Positions 16,064 to 25,862 of a stretch of DNA of 64,000 nucleotides are shown piece by piece. The stretch is from positions 1 through 64,000 of the forward strand of contig SEBV01000007.1 in assembly GCA_004172865.1 (NCBI GenBank), given 5' to 3'. Under the pieces are notes generated by a model. It was not told where the DNA came from. It did not search any database and saw nothing but the letters and a program-made list of their open reading frames with translations. A program made the position numbers and the translations under genes. The DNA is from Gammaproteobacteria bacterium. GTDB taxonomy: Bacteria > Pseudomonadota > Gammaproteobacteria > Pseudomonadales > Cellvibrionaceae. Position 1 is the stretch's first letter; each line of letters starts with the position of its first letter.

Positions 16064-17857
16064 ATGAGTAATTTTAAAGTGCCCCTGCGCGACATCGAGT
16101 TCGCGTTGTTCGAGGTTCTTCATTTCGAGGAACATTTCGCCGAATACTGCCCAAGTCTTGACCGCAGCCTAACAATTGCGTTGCTGGAAGAGAGCGCGCG
16201 TTTTTGTGAACAAGTATTAGCTCCATTATCTGCATCCGGTGATATAGAAGGATGCCGTTTAGTTGGTGGTGAAGTGCGAACGCCAGCAGGATTTAAAGCT
16301 GCCTATAAGCAATATTGCGATGCGGGTTGGCCTTCGCTTGCGCGTTCCGTTGAGTATGGCGGTCAAGGTTTGCTGCAGTCTCTCGGTTGCGTCATGAATG
16401 AGCTAACCTCAACAGCGAACTACGCATGGACAATGTACAACGGCCTATCGCAAGGCGCCATGCACACCATCGAATCCCACGGCTCCGAGGCACAGAAGAA
16501 AACCTACCTGCCTGCGTTAATTTCCGGTGAATGGACGGGAACTATGTGCCTGACTGAAGCCCATTGCGGTACGGATTTGGGCTTACTAAAAACTAAAGCG
16601 ATTCCTGCCGGTGATGGGCAATATCAATTGACCGGCACCAAGATTTTTATTTCATCTGGCGATCACGACTTCGCCGATAACATCGTTCATATAGTGCTCG
16701 CACGCTTGCCCGATGCCCCTGCGGGTACGCGCGGACTTTCACTGTTTATAGTTCCAAAAATAACTATAAATGCCGATGGCTCACTGGGTGATAACAATCA
16801 CGTTACATGTGGCGGGTTGGAGCACAAAATGGGCATTCACGGCAATGCCACCTGCGTACTGAATTTCGATGGTGCGTTAGGGACTTTATTGGGTGAGCCT
16901 AATAAAGGTTTGCATCTTATGTTTACCTTTATGAATTTGGCGCGGTTGGGAGCCGGTCTGCAAGGGCTTGCCCACGCAGAATTAGGATTTCAAAAGTCTG
17001 TAGATTATGCGCGGCAGCGATTGCAGGGGCGCTCACTTTCGGGGGCAAAAAATGTAAGTGGTGTAGCTGATCCCATCATTGTTCACCCCGATGTACGCCG
17101 CATGTTGATGACCCAAAAAGCGCTCACCGAAGGTATGCGAATGATGGCCTATTTCGCGGCCAAACGTATCGACATCGTCCAGCACGGACAGTACGAAGCC
17201 CAGCGTCAGGGCGCGCATGACATCTTGAGTTTTATTACGCCCATCGCCAAAGGTTTTATGGCTGAGGCGGGTTTTGAGTCTGCCAATCTTGCATTGCAAT
17301 GCTTTGGCGGACACGGCTACATTCGTGAATGGGGCGTCGAACAAAATCTACGCGATTGCCGCATTGCATCTTTATATGAAGGCACGACCGGCGTGCAGGC
17401 GCTGGATCTGTTGGGCCGAAAAATTTTATTATCCAACGGCAGTTTGCTCGGTGATTTTGCGCAATGTATCGAGCGGTTTTGCAAGGAGGCAGCAAACACT
17501 GCAGAATTGTCGCCCTATGTAGAATCTTTGACTAGACTACATTCAGAATGGCTGGCAATCACCGCTAAAATTGGTGAGCGTGCCTTGGTAAATGCCGACG
17601 AAGTTGGTGCTGCATCTGTCGATTACCTTATGTATTGCGGCTATATTTTTCTCGGATACATGTGGGCTCGCGCCGCTAAAACTGCCGTACTCGCGCTTGC
17701 TACTGGAACGAGTGAGCCAGATTTTTATCGCGCGAAAATAGATACAGCGCAGTTTTATTTTGAACGAATTTTACCGCGAACATTAAGTTTGGCCGTTACT
17801 ATGAATTCCGGTGCCGATAACTTAATGAATATCGCCGAAGATCATTTTTCGTTTTAA
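16064..17857 (+). CDS. Acyl-CoA dehydrogenase, long (C-terminal extended) type
   Basis: FAD enzyme of acyl-CoA alpha,beta-oxidation. 597 aa, with the N-terminal helical, central beta (TEAHCGTDLG) and C-terminal domains, then the extra C-terminal domain (PF12806-like) of the 600-residue family that includes 3-methylmercaptopropionyl-CoA dehydrogenase DmdC. The FGGHGYIREWG motif and the base Glu in LYEGTTGVQALDL are present. Next to fadD and a patatin gene on the same strand, general fatty acid use is a better guess than sulfur metabolism. Confidence 0.92.
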   Translation: MSNFKVPLRDIEFALFEVLHFEEHFAEYCPSLDRSLTIALLEESARFCEQVLAPLSASGDIEGCRLVGGEVRTPAGFKAAYKQYCDAGWPSLARSVEYGGQGLLQSLGCVMNELTSTANYAWTMYNGLSQGAMHTIESHGSEAQKKTYLPALISGEWTGTMCLTEAHCGTDLGLLKTKAIPAGDGQYQLTGTKIFISSGDHDFADNIVHIVLARLPDAPAGTRGLSLFIVPKITINADGSLGDNNHVTCGGLEHKMGIHGNATCVLNFDGALGTLLGEPNKGLHLMFTFMNLARLGAGLQGLAHAELGFQKSVDYARQRLQGRSLSGAKNVSGVADPIIVHPDVRRMLMTQKALTEGMRMMAYFAAKRIDIVQHGQYEAQRQGAHDILSFITPIAKGFMAEAGFESANLALQCFGGHGYIREWGVEQNLRDCRIASLYEGTTGVQALDLLGRKILLSNGSLLGDFAQCIERFCKEAANTAELSPYVESLTRLHSEWLAITAKIGERALVNADEVGAASVDYLMYCGYIFLGYMWARAAKTAVLALATGTSEPDFYRAKIDTAQFYFERILPRTLSLAVTMNSGADNLMNIAEDHFSF

Positions 17858-17921
17858 TCATTTCCATTAAATGATTTATAAATTTCAAAAAATAGCCAAT
17901 AAAAAGAAGTAGGAGCACACA

Positions 17922-19550
17922 ATGCCACTGAATTATAACCGCACAATTCCTGAAGTTTTTGCCGAAGCCTGTCAGGAATTTTCGGGAAGCCCTGCGTTTA
18001 CGTGCATGGATCACACGATTAGTTTTCGTGAACTGGATGAACTCAGTGGAAAATTTGCGGCCTACTTACAGAATCATACCAATCTAAAACCTGGCGATAC
18101 TATTGCCATTCAATTGCCTAATATTTTGCAATATCCCATCGCCGTATTTGGTGCAATGCGCGCGGGCATGATTGTGGTCAATACCAATCCGCTTTACACC
18201 GCTCATGAAATTAAACATCAATTAAATGATTCGGGCGCTAAGGCCTTAGTGGTTCTCGCAAATATCGCAAAAAATGCATCAGTGATTATTAAAGAAACAT
18301 CTGTTGAGCAAGTTATTGTCACTGAGCTTGGCGATATTCATCCATCGTTGAAAAAATTGCTTATCAACTTTGTGGTCAAATACGTAAAAAAATTAGTGCC
18401 GGAATTTTCATTTCCTAATCAAATAAAATTTAATATTGCGTTAAATATGGCGAGTAAACCCTGGCAAGCTGTAGCGACAAAACCGGAAGATATCGCTGTG
18501 TTGCAATACACTGGCGGCACTACCGGTGTTGCTAAAGGCGCTATGCTCACCCATCGCAATTTAGTAGCGAACATGGCGCAACTTAATGAGCACATGAGTT
18601 ACTCGTTTCGTAAAAATCAGGAAATTTATATTGCGCCTTTACCGCTGTATCACATTTATTCTTTTACGATTCATTGCACGTCTGCAGTGTCGCTGGGTAA
18701 CCACAATATTTTGATTCCTAATCCACGCGATATTCCTGCGTTTGTAGCAACTTTGAAAAAATATCCGTTCACGTTATTTGTTGGGTTAAATACTTTATTC
18801 AACGCACTGCTGCGCAATCCCGATTTTCAAACACTGGATTTTAGTAAATTACATTTAACTTCATCTGGCGGCATGGCGCTCACGGCGGAAACTGCCAACA
18901 AATGGAAATCCTTAACAGGAAGCCCTATTACCGAAGGTTATGGTTTAACAGAAACATCGCCAGTGGTAAGTAGTAATCAAGCCAATGCGGTGCAATATGG
19001 AACTGTTGGTCATCCATTGCCGGAGACCGAATGTAAAGTTATTGATGAAGATGGAAATGATTTAGCCGTAGGTGAGGCGGGTGAATTATGCATTCGCGGC
19101 CCGCAAGTAATGAAAGGTTATTGGCAACGCCCCGAAGCAACTGCAGAAGTTATCGACGGCGAAGGTTGGTTTAAAAGTGGCGACATGGCGGTAATTGCTG
19201 CCGATGGTTTTATTAAAATTGTTGACCGCAAAAAAGACATGATTAACGTTTCTGGTTTTAAAGTTTATCCCAATGAAGTTGAAGATGTGTTGAGTAGCCA
19301 TCCCGATATTATTGAAGCAGCGGTGATCGGAGTGCCTGATAAAGAAGGCAGCGAAACCGTAAAAGCATTTGTGGTTTCTTCTAATCCAAATCTGGATGTA
19401 AAAGTTGTGCGCGATTTTGCGAAAACTAAATTAACGGCTTACAAAGTTCCGCATCAAATCGAATTCTGTAAAGACCTTCCAAAAACAAATGTAGGCAAAG
19501 TATTGCGTCGCGAATTGCGCGATAAAGAGATTGCGAAGGCAAGCGCATGA
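17922..19550 (+). CDS. fadD: Long-chain fatty acid-CoA ligase
   Basis: Activates fatty acids with ATP and CoA. ANL-superfamily motifs are all present: the P-loop YTGGTTGVAKGAM, the EGYGLTETSP motif, the SGDMA hinge region and the late lysine in LPKTNVGKVLRRELR. 542 aa is close to FadD. A purine-rich AAGAAGTAGGAG precedes the ATG. It lies 64 bp after the acyl-CoA dehydrogenase and 25 bp before the patatin gene, so the three probably form one operon for lipid uptake and beta-oxidation. Confidence 0.93.
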   Translation: MPLNYNRTIPEVFAEACQEFSGSPAFTCMDHTISFRELDELSGKFAAYLQNHTNLKPGDTIAIQLPNILQYPIAVFGAMRAGMIVVNTNPLYTAHEIKHQLNDSGAKALVVLANIAKNASVIIKETSVEQVIVTELGDIHPSLKKLLINFVVKYVKKLVPEFSFPNQIKFNIALNMASKPWQAVATKPEDIAVLQYTGGTTGVAKGAMLTHRNLVANMAQLNEHMSYSFRKNQEIYIAPLPLYHIYSFTIHCTSAVSLGNHNILIPNPRDIPAFVATLKKYPFTLFVGLNTLFNALLRNPDFQTLDFSKLHLTSSGGMALTAETANKWKSLTGSPITEGYGLTETSPVVSSNQANAVQYGTVGHPLPETECKVIDEDGNDLAVGEAGELCIRGPQVMKGYWQRPEATAEVIDGEGWFKSGDMAVIAADGFIKIVDRKKDMINVSGFKVYPNEVEDVLSSHPDIIEAAVIGVPDKEGSETVKAFVVSSNPNLDVKVVRDFAKTKLTAYKVPHQIEFCKDLPKTNVGKVLRRELRDKEIAKASA

Positions 19551-19575
19551 TCGAATACACACATAGTTTCTCGCT

Positions 19576-20712
19576 ATGAAACGAGCGTTAATTTTATCGG
19601 GTGGCGGCGCGCGCGCTGCTTACCAAGTGGGTGTGCTGCAAGCGCTTGCTGAAATTCTGCCAGAAGAAAATGCAAATCCTTTTCCCATAATTTGCGGTAC
19701 ATCCGCCGGCGCAATTAACGCGTTGGCGCTGGCTGCGCATCCGGGAAGTTTCAAAGAGTCTGTACATTCCTTGGCGAGTATGTGGCGCAATTTAACCGTG
19801 GGTGATGTTTACCTGCACGGTTGGACAGATATTTTTAAAGGGCTTGGTCTATTAGGTTTGTCGCTATTCAACCAAGGTATTGGCCGAAAAAAACCATTGT
19901 CCTTACTCGATAATTCTCCACTGTGGGATCTACTTGGCTCACGCATTCCTTTTCACAATATTAATCAATCGATTGCCAGTGGGAAATTATTGGCCGTGTC
20001 TATCTCAGCGATGGGATATTCATCTGGCCACACGGTAAGTTTTTTTCAGGGCCATGAAAGTATTAACGGATGGAAGCGCTATAGGCGTGCAGGCGTTCCA
20101 ACACAACTGCGTCTTGAACATTTGTTGGCGTCGTCTGCAATTCCCACGATTTTCCCGGCGATTCGAATTGACCGCGAATATTTTGGCGATGGCGCTTTAC
20201 GTCAGCTGGCACCCATAAGTCCTGCATTGCATTTAGGCGCGGAATCATTATTTGTAATTGGTGTGAGCGGAAATAGATCTTCAGCGAAACCTAACAAACG
20301 TTTGCCGGTAAAACATTCACCTTCTATGGGCCAAATTGTGGGGCATCTCTTAAACAGTGCGTTTGTAGATTCACTCGAAGGTGATTTGGAACATATGGAA
20401 TTAATTAATAATTTAGTGAAGTTAATTCCAGAAGAACAAAAACAAGCCGCAGGATTTAATTTGCGCGCTGTGGAAAATATGGTGATTTCGCCTTCAAGCC
20501 CGCTCGATGTTATCGCCGGTAGAAATGTTCGTTACTTACCCGACAGCTTACGATTTTTTCTGCGTGCGATTGGTGCTACTGCGAAAGGTGGTGGCGCAAC
20601 AGCGGCGAGTTATTTATTGTTCTCAAATGAATTTATTGGCGAGCTGATGGAATTAGGTCGGCAAGATGCGCTGGCAGAAGCAGAGGCAATTAAATTATTT
20701 TTTGCTAAGTAG
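19576..20712 (+). CDS. Patatin-like phospholipase
   Basis: Ser-Asp dyad lipid acyl hydrolase. The oxyanion hole GGGARAAYQVG is at about 9-19, the nucleophile Ser is in GTSAGAIN and the partner Asp in FGDGALRQL. 378 aa, cytoplasmic or peripheral, no signal peptide. Likely releases fatty acids from phospholipids or acylglycerols, which the FadD just upstream would activate. The gene is the last of the plus-strand run and converges with the minus-strand gene ending at 20717, only four bases apart. Confidence 0.9.
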   Translation: MKRALILSGGGARAAYQVGVLQALAEILPEENANPFPIICGTSAGAINALALAAHPGSFKESVHSLASMWRNLTVGDVYLHGWTDIFKGLGLLGLSLFNQGIGRKKPLSLLDNSPLWDLLGSRIPFHNINQSIASGKLLAVSISAMGYSSGHTVSFFQGHESINGWKRYRRAGVPTQLRLEHLLASSAIPTIFPAIRIDREYFGDGALRQLAPISPALHLGAESLFVIGVSGNRSSAKPNKRLPVKHSPSMGQIVGHLLNSAFVDSLEGDLEHMELINNLVKLIPEEQKQAAGFNLRAVENMVISPSSPLDVIAGRNVRYLPDSLRFFLRAIGATAKGGGATAASYLLFSNEFIGELMELGRQDALAEAEAIKLFFAK

Positions 20713-20716
20713 CTGA

Positions 20717-21646
20717 TTATTTTTTATTGATATTAGTTCTACGCAATAAATCCGCAACCGGCTTTTCCGTCCACGCGTTCGTTAGTAAATCCTCATGTTT
20801 GATATTTTCATCCAGCTTAAAAAAGCTGATGGTATCTTTGCGCAAAAACTCTGGGACATTTGTGTCGGCTGGCAGATTTTTTTGCTGCAGTAAATATTGC
20901 AAATTTTCGTTAGTGGCGCGCGCTGGTTCTGAGTAAGTGCTAAAGAAAAAAGTGTTTTTGTGATGTTGCTTCAACCACTTTGCAAACACATCTTCCTGCC
21001 CATACAGTGAATCCATAAGAATTACACCTTTGACGCGTCTGCTGATGCCACCCTTACTTAAAATATGCGCCGTCGCTAAATATCCACCGCTGTAAGAAAC
21101 AATAATGATAGGCGCTTCTGCAAGTTGATTGCCGAGCCGGGAATTGTGTTGCCAGTGGCCAATACGTAAATTTGCTTCGGTGATAAATCTGGAAAAATAA
21201 TTTCGCCGCGCAAAATTCCCAGAATTTGAATCCAAAGCATCAACTGCAAACTGCGGTGCAATTAAAATGGCGTTGATATTGGCTGCGGCGATTTGTTCAG
21301 GAATTTTCTGGCGAGCAATAACATCACGCTCTAACGTCGATTGATTGCCGTGCAAAAAGATGACTATTGTAGGTGTATGTTTTTTATCGAAGTTGGCAGG
21401 AATAGAAACTAGAACGCGATTATCACTGTAAGTAGTGTCTTCCCACAATGTGCCGCCGCGTGGGCTGTTGTGAGCGCGTCGCCCATCTTCACTTTTCACA
21501 TCGAAAAATTTCTTTGCGTCTTTTTTGTTAGTGAGCGGATAGGGAGAATATTTGAAAGGTATCAGCACAGTCTGCTCACTTGTTTCGTTTGCGAATACAT
21601 TTGTCGCAAGCAAAAAAGTGAGCAGAAAGGCTGTGAGGTTTTTCAA
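20717..21646 (-). CDS. Exported alpha/beta-hydrolase-fold protein
   Basis: Specific function not recognised. A signal peptide ends near residue 19 (TNVFA). The central part reads as an alpha/beta hydrolase: TIVIFLHGNQS for the oxyanion-hole strand and IIIVSYSGGYLATAHIL for the nucleophile elbow (S-x-S-G-G with the second Ser as nucleophile). A late His could be in NIKHEDLL. 309 aa. Its start follows the stop of the spermidine-synthase-like gene without spacing, so it is the last gene of a three-gene minus-strand operon. Confidence 0.72.
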   Translation of the reverse strand: MKNLTAFLLTFLLATNVFANETSEQTVLIPFKYSPYPLTNKKDAKKFFDVKSEDGRRAHNSPRGGTLWEDTTYSDNRVLVSIPANFDKKHTPTIVIFLHGNQSTLERDVIARQKIPEQIAAANINAILIAPQFAVDALDSNSGNFARRNYFSRFITEANLRIGHWQHNSRLGNQLAEAPIIIVSYSGGYLATAHILSKGGISRRVKGVILMDSLYGQEDVFAKWLKQHHKNTFFFSTYSEPARATNENLQYLLQQKNLPADTNVPEFLRKDTISFFKLDENIKHEDLLTNAWTEKPVADLLRRTNINKK

Positions 21647-24256
21647 TTAGGGATTGGCCGTTTTAATGGGTTTCAACACGCCAAAAAATGCCGGAATCGC
21701 AATAAGATAAGCAATGCCTGCAGTGGCGATTACCGCTGCCAAACCAAATGATGTTGCGATGATCGGTACCAACGCCGCGCCAATCACCGAGAAACAACCG
21801 TTAACGCCCCACGCCCACAAAAACATGCTTTCTTTATGTAAGCGAGTAAGAGCGCCCATGCCAGTCGCCATTGGGAAACCCATTAAAAATGCGGGCGGCG
21901 CAATCAATGCAAAGCAGCATAATAAACGAATTGCGTAGGGCAGGCCGCCAATAGCGTTGAGTATCGGATTTAAAATCAGGCTGTAAGTAATCAGAAGTGC
22001 GCCGATCATAATAAAAATTTTCGGCAAGGTTGTGCGCGCCGTGAGCGCGTATCTATCCGATATAAAACTGCCTATACCTGAGAACACCAACATGCCGGTA
22101 ATCAACACCGAAGCAGAAACAGTCGCGTTGGAAAGTGCCTGAATAAATTGCGCGATTAATCCGACTTCGACAGTGATGTAGCCAAAACCCAAACACGCAA
22201 AATACAAAATGGTTTGCGACTTTCCGGGGTAACGACTGAACGCAGTGCGCCAACCAAAAATCACTGGGATTGAAATTAAAATCAAACCGGATACACAGGC
22301 AATTGCCAACGTTGCCCACAACAATAAATAACCCCATTCATCCTGAAACAATTCAAGGCGATCAGTAATTTTTGGCAAATCTTTTGGAAAAACGTAAGCC
22401 GCAAAATAGGGGTGATTATTCGTTAGAGGACGCACATCAAATAAATAGCGCTCGCTAAAACCTTTCCAGTCATCGTGAATTAGTGCTTGCCACGCAACTT
22501 GACTTAACAAGGATGCAGGCACAGTGATCGCATTGGCATCGTCAGTCACGGGCGCAGTATCGCTGGCATCACTTTCTTTCGGTTTATTGGTGTCTGCGGA
22601 AAAAATACTATCGTGGAAATCTTTAAAAACGTGATCAGCTTTTGCGGTATCTACTTTAATACCGGGCGAATAAATTTCGTCAAATGACATGGACGACGTG
22701 TGTTCACGCAATTTCGTCAGCTCTTCTGCTGTAAATCCACTGCGCTTATAAAGTACTGTCACTGTGGAGAGGTAGCTTGATGCTACGAAGAAATTTTGAC
22801 TGATGTCTTTATCGCCATTAGCGCGCGCTGCTGCTGCCATAGTCGAAAAAAGTTTCAGCACGGATTTGGGCGGCTCTTCCTTATTCCATAAAGTCACTGA
22901 CAAAATTCCTGCATCACTCAAGGCATGCATGTAGTGCTGCATGGCTTCTTGCGTGTAAGAATATTTTTCGACAATCGCAAAGCCGCCGGGGTTGGATAGA
23001 CCGGCAGAATCCGCAAGGCTTAAATCGATAACATCAAAGCGTTCGCTGGTGTTTGCCAGGAAGAGGCGACCGTCGTAAGGAATTACGGTTACTCGATTGA
23101 GGATATCTTTGGTGAAATTTTTCAGCACATCGCTTTCACGGAAAGCTTTTAAAAATGCAGGGTTAGCTTCACCCACTGTGACACTGGATGAGTTGCTATG
23201 CAGCGCAACCATAGTTGAAATGCCGCCGCCAAATTGCACTACAAACGTTTTGGGTTTGTTGGCGATCAGGTAGGGGTAGATCATCGGCAAATAGTGGAAA
23301 TAGGCAGTGTCTTTGTCAGATAGCTCGCGCATTACGCCGATGGGACCGTCGCCATCTACGTATAGTCCAAGGTAAGCATTCGCGGGCATTTCATCGAGAT
23401 TAAGAGATGCGTTGTCGGATAAGCCCGGGGCAAAGTGCAGATAAGAGCTGCTGTAAACTTCGAGGTGACCGAAAGGAGAAATGCCTTCATATTCGCGTTT
23501 GCTATCCGGGAATTTGCGGGCGTAGGAAACGCCTTTGTAATCAGACACTGACAGTTTTGGAATCTTGGCCGCGTCAGGCAAATGCAAGTGCACAGCAGTT
23601 GACGCCAACGAAATAACGGCCAATGCGACGGCCCATTTGCGTGAACCCAATCCAGAGAACCACAGTACGCCACCAATACCAGCCAGCACGACTGGAACCA
23701 GCACGAGATTATCGGGGCGGAATAAAAAGAGTGAGCCAAGAGTTAATAAACCACAGAGGCCTGATCCGAGCAGATCGGCAAAGTAAACGCGCCCAAATAC
23801 ACGTTGTGCCCGCAAAAACACAGTCCCCAAAAACAAACTGCCCGCTAGAAAGGGCAGTAAGTAGAGCGCAAAGTTGGCGACTAAGCGCCATTTCTGCAGC
23901 GAATCCGAAACGAGAAATATGGGATTAAATGGGAGTTGTTGCGCCGCCAGGTTTGCACCGACTACTAAGGGCGCAAAGGCCGCAAGCGAACCGGCGATAA
24001 CTCCAAACCAATGCCGCTCAAACCAACTGCGCGCCAAGCACATGACCGCGCTGGTCAAGCCAAATCCGAGCATGGCAAGGCTCACCACTAGCGAACCAAA
24101 ATGTGCCCAACTGCCTTCCGAGAAAATTCGCATAATGCCAATTTGCAGGGCGATGACAGCACCAGCCACACAGCCTACAGCAGCGTACATCAGTAGCTGG
24201 CGCAGGCCGGTTTGCGACCATTCTTTACTCGGCAGAACGTTGCTTGAATCTATCAC
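21647..24256 (-). CDS. Membrane protein with embedded spermidine-synthase-like domain
   Basis: 869 aa in three parts: about seven transmembrane helices (residues 15-225), a soluble class I SAM-binding domain of spermidine-synthase type (about 240-640), and about seven more transmembrane helices (about 650-865). The SAM motif is VVQFGGGISTMVAL, followed by the acidic strand end VGEANP, the DGRLFL motif and FDVIDLSLADSAG, where aminopropyltransferases have their catalytic acidic residues. Related membrane fusions exist in many proteobacteria; their substrates are unknown. It starts with GTG overlapping the upstream stop (GTGA), so it is translationally coupled to the exported methyltransferase gene. 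No speD gene for decarboxylated SAM is near. Confidence 0.82.
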   Translation of the reverse strand: MIDSSNVLPSKEWSQTGLRQLLMYAAVGCVAGAVIALQIGIMRIFSEGSWAHFGSLVVSLAMLGFGLTSAVMCLARSWFERHWFGVIAGSLAAFAPLVVGANLAAQQLPFNPIFLVSDSLQKWRLVANFALYLLPFLAGSLFLGTVFLRAQRVFGRVYFADLLGSGLCGLLTLGSLFLFRPDNLVLVPVVLAGIGGVLWFSGLGSRKWAVALAVISLASTAVHLHLPDAAKIPKLSVSDYKGVSYARKFPDSKREYEGISPFGHLEVYSSSYLHFAPGLSDNASLNLDEMPANAYLGLYVDGDGPIGVMRELSDKDTAYFHYLPMIYPYLIANKPKTFVVQFGGGISTMVALHSNSSSVTVGEANPAFLKAFRESDVLKNFTKDILNRVTVIPYDGRLFLANTSERFDVIDLSLADSAGLSNPGGFAIVEKYSYTQEAMQHYMHALSDAGILSVTLWNKEEPPKSVLKLFSTMAAAARANGDKDISQNFFVASSYLSTVTVLYKRSGFTAEELTKLREHTSSMSFDEIYSPGIKVDTAKADHVFKDFHDSIFSADTNKPKESDASDTAPVTDDANAITVPASLLSQVAWQALIHDDWKGFSERYLFDVRPLTNNHPYFAAYVFPKDLPKITDRLELFQDEWGYLLLWATLAIACVSGLILISIPVIFGWRTAFSRYPGKSQTILYFACLGFGYITVEVGLIAQFIQALSNATVSASVLITGMLVFSGIGSFISDRYALTARTTLPKIFIMIGALLITYSLILNPILNAIGGLPYAIRLLCCFALIAPPAFLMGFPMATGMGALTRLHKESMFLWAWGVNGCFSVIGAALVPIIATSFGLAAVIATAGIAYLIAIPAFFGVLKPIKTANP

Positions 24257-25122
24257 TTGTTGTGTGAACCTACGATTGCATCGCCTTCCATTTTTGTGAA
24301 AGGAACGAAGGGAACCACTTTGCCGTTGTAGATATCAGAGCGTGTGATTTTGATGGTGCCGTCCGGATTCGCTTCTTTGGTGATTTTCAACACGTGTTGC
24401 GCACCTGGTGGGCCTACTGGAATTACCATTACGCCGCCGGTTTTCAGTTGCTTAAGCAATGCCGGTGGAATGTGGTCGATACCGCAAGTCACGATGATTT
24501 TGTCGAAAGGTGCCGCTTCTTCCCAACCGTAGTAACCGTCAGCCTGTTTTGTGTTGACGTTTTTGTACTCGGTGTAGCCTTTAGCGATTACTCCGTCGTA
24601 AACGCCACGGGTGCGCTCAGCCAAAGGTTTGATAATTTCAATGGTCCATACCTTATCTGTGATATGGCCGAGAATAGACGACTGGTAGCCAGAACCCGTA
24701 CCAATCTCAAGCACTTTGTCGGTCTTTTGAATGTCCAGCACGCTGGTCATACGGCTGACCGCATGTGGGCCAGAAATGGTTACACCAAAGCCGATATCCA
24801 AAAAGTTATCGTCATAAGTGTGCGCAAGGGAAATTTTACGAACAAATTCTTCACGCGGGGTTAGCAAAAAGGCGCGTTTAGTTTGGTCGTTGGTCAAGTC
24901 CCCACGTTCGATCAGCGCTAAATAGCGGTCCCAACGTTGGCCGAGGAATTTTTTATCTTCACCGCGATTAGTGACCATCCAGTTAACAAAAGAGTCTTTG
25001 TTATCGGTCGGTGGAACCAGGTCGTTGGTATAGGCTTTTGGTACAGCAGCACTCGCCAACAGAGGTACAAAAGCGCTGGCCAGGGTCAAGGCAAAAGTGA
25101 ATTTCTTAAGTACGTATTTCAA
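24253..25122 (-). CDS. Exported protein-L-isoaspartate O-methyltransferase homologue
   Basis: The body matches PCMT: the substrate-side TISGPHAVSRM loop with its Ser, the SAM motif VLEIGTGSGYQSSILG and the VWTIEI strand. Ordinary Pcm is cytoplasmic, about 210 aa and repairs isoaspartate. This protein is 289 aa and starts with a clear signal peptide (KKFTFALTLASAFVPLLASA, then AVPKAY) plus an extra N-terminal region of about 70 residues. SAM is not known to be free in the periplasm, so either the protein is anchored facing the cytosol or the chemistry is different. It is the first gene of the operon with the membrane spermidine-synthase-like protein and the exported hydrolase. Confidence 0.85.
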   Translation of the reverse strand: MKYVLKKFTFALTLASAFVPLLASAAVPKAYTNDLVPPTDNKDSFVNWMVTNRGEDKKFLGQRWDRYLALIERGDLTNDQTKRAFLLTPREEFVRKISLAHTYDDNFLDIGFGVTISGPHAVSRMTSVLDIQKTDKVLEIGTGSGYQSSILGHITDKVWTIEIIKPLAERTRGVYDGVIAKGYTEYKNVNTKQADGYYGWEEAAPFDKIIVTCGIDHIPPALLKQLKTGGVMVIPVGPPGAQHVLKITKEANPDGTIKITRSDIYNGKVVPFVPFTKMEGDAIVGSHNK

Positions 25123-25295
25123 GAGGAATCCTTACTAAATCAATAGTGGTAACAAGCTATAAAAACGAGTTGCAGATAGGCCAACCGGGCGGCGATTCTA
25201 GCACGCGCTCATGAGCTTCTGATACTGGAAAACGGCGTGAAATAAGGGCTTGGTGATGATTTTTACGTCATTTTCCGAATCCAAATCGCAATAAA

Positions 25296-25332
25296 AAAAA
25301 GCCGCTGTGAGTTTAGTTCACGGCGGCTTTTT
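25296..25332 (-). terminator. Terminator after the cysI-DUF934 operon
   Basis: AAAAAGCCGC-t-GTGA pairs with TCAC-g-GCGGCTTTTT, giving T-runs on both strands. It lies 30 bp after the stop of the DUF934 gene, which reads toward it on the minus strand. Confidence 0.88.
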
Positions 25333-25361
25333 AGATTGATTTAAATCTTTGTTTTTAGTGC

Positions 25362-25862
25362 TTAAGCGCGTCTACGAAACAGCGGCAATGGCTGATCAAC
25401 AGAAGCCTGGTAATACTCATTAAAATCACCCAGTGATTTCACTGCAATATCCAAATCCGTTTCGGGATTAGCAAAAGCAAATGCGTTTACACCACAGCGA
25501 CGCAAGTAGCAGAGTTGATCGCGAATAAAGTTACCCACAGCGCGCAATTCGCCTTTAAAACCGTAGCGTTCACGTAACAGGCGCGCAGTTGAGAAGGCGC
25601 GGCCATCCATAAAGAGCGGGAAATTAACGCCGATTACGGGAAAGCGATTGGCGTCATCGCCAATAGCGTCGGCAGCTTCATCACTATCCAGCCATACGCC
25701 TATATCGTTGCGGCTTTGCAGTTGGTCTTTTTGTGCAACCCATACTGATAAAGGCACTATCACTTGGCCCGCTGGTACTTCAACAGGAGCATCACCTTCA
25801 GGTTTGGCGACTAGCGTCCAGGTATTGTTGACAATAACGCCGTCTTTAATTAACTTTGGCAT
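25362..25862 (-). CDS. DUF934 protein associated with sulfite reductase
   Basis: 166 aa. The start is placed at ATG 25862 (MPKLIKDG), after AAGGAG; a longer frame begins at 25889 without such a site. Conserved features of DUF934 are visible: DIGVWLDSDE, FPVIGVNFPLFMDGRAFSTARLLRERY and the LRRCGVNAF segment. These proteins always lie next to cysI or cysH in pseudomonad-like genomes and are thought to serve in sulfite reduction; the biochemical role is not known. It overlaps the end of cysI by 17 bp. Confidence 0.88.
   Translation of the reverse strand: MPKLIKDGVIVNNTWTLVAKPEGDAPVEVPAGQVIVPLSVWVAQKDQLQSRNDIGVWLDSDEAADAIGDDANRFPVIGVNFPLFMDGRAFSTARLLRERYGFKGELRAVGNFIRDQLCYLRRCGVNAFAFANPETDLDIAVKSLGDFNEYYQASVDQPLPLFRRRA

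Noticed and set aside
24394-24864. 156-codon frame antisense to the PCMT homologue
   Set aside because: Mirror of a well-supported gene; no recognisable motif.
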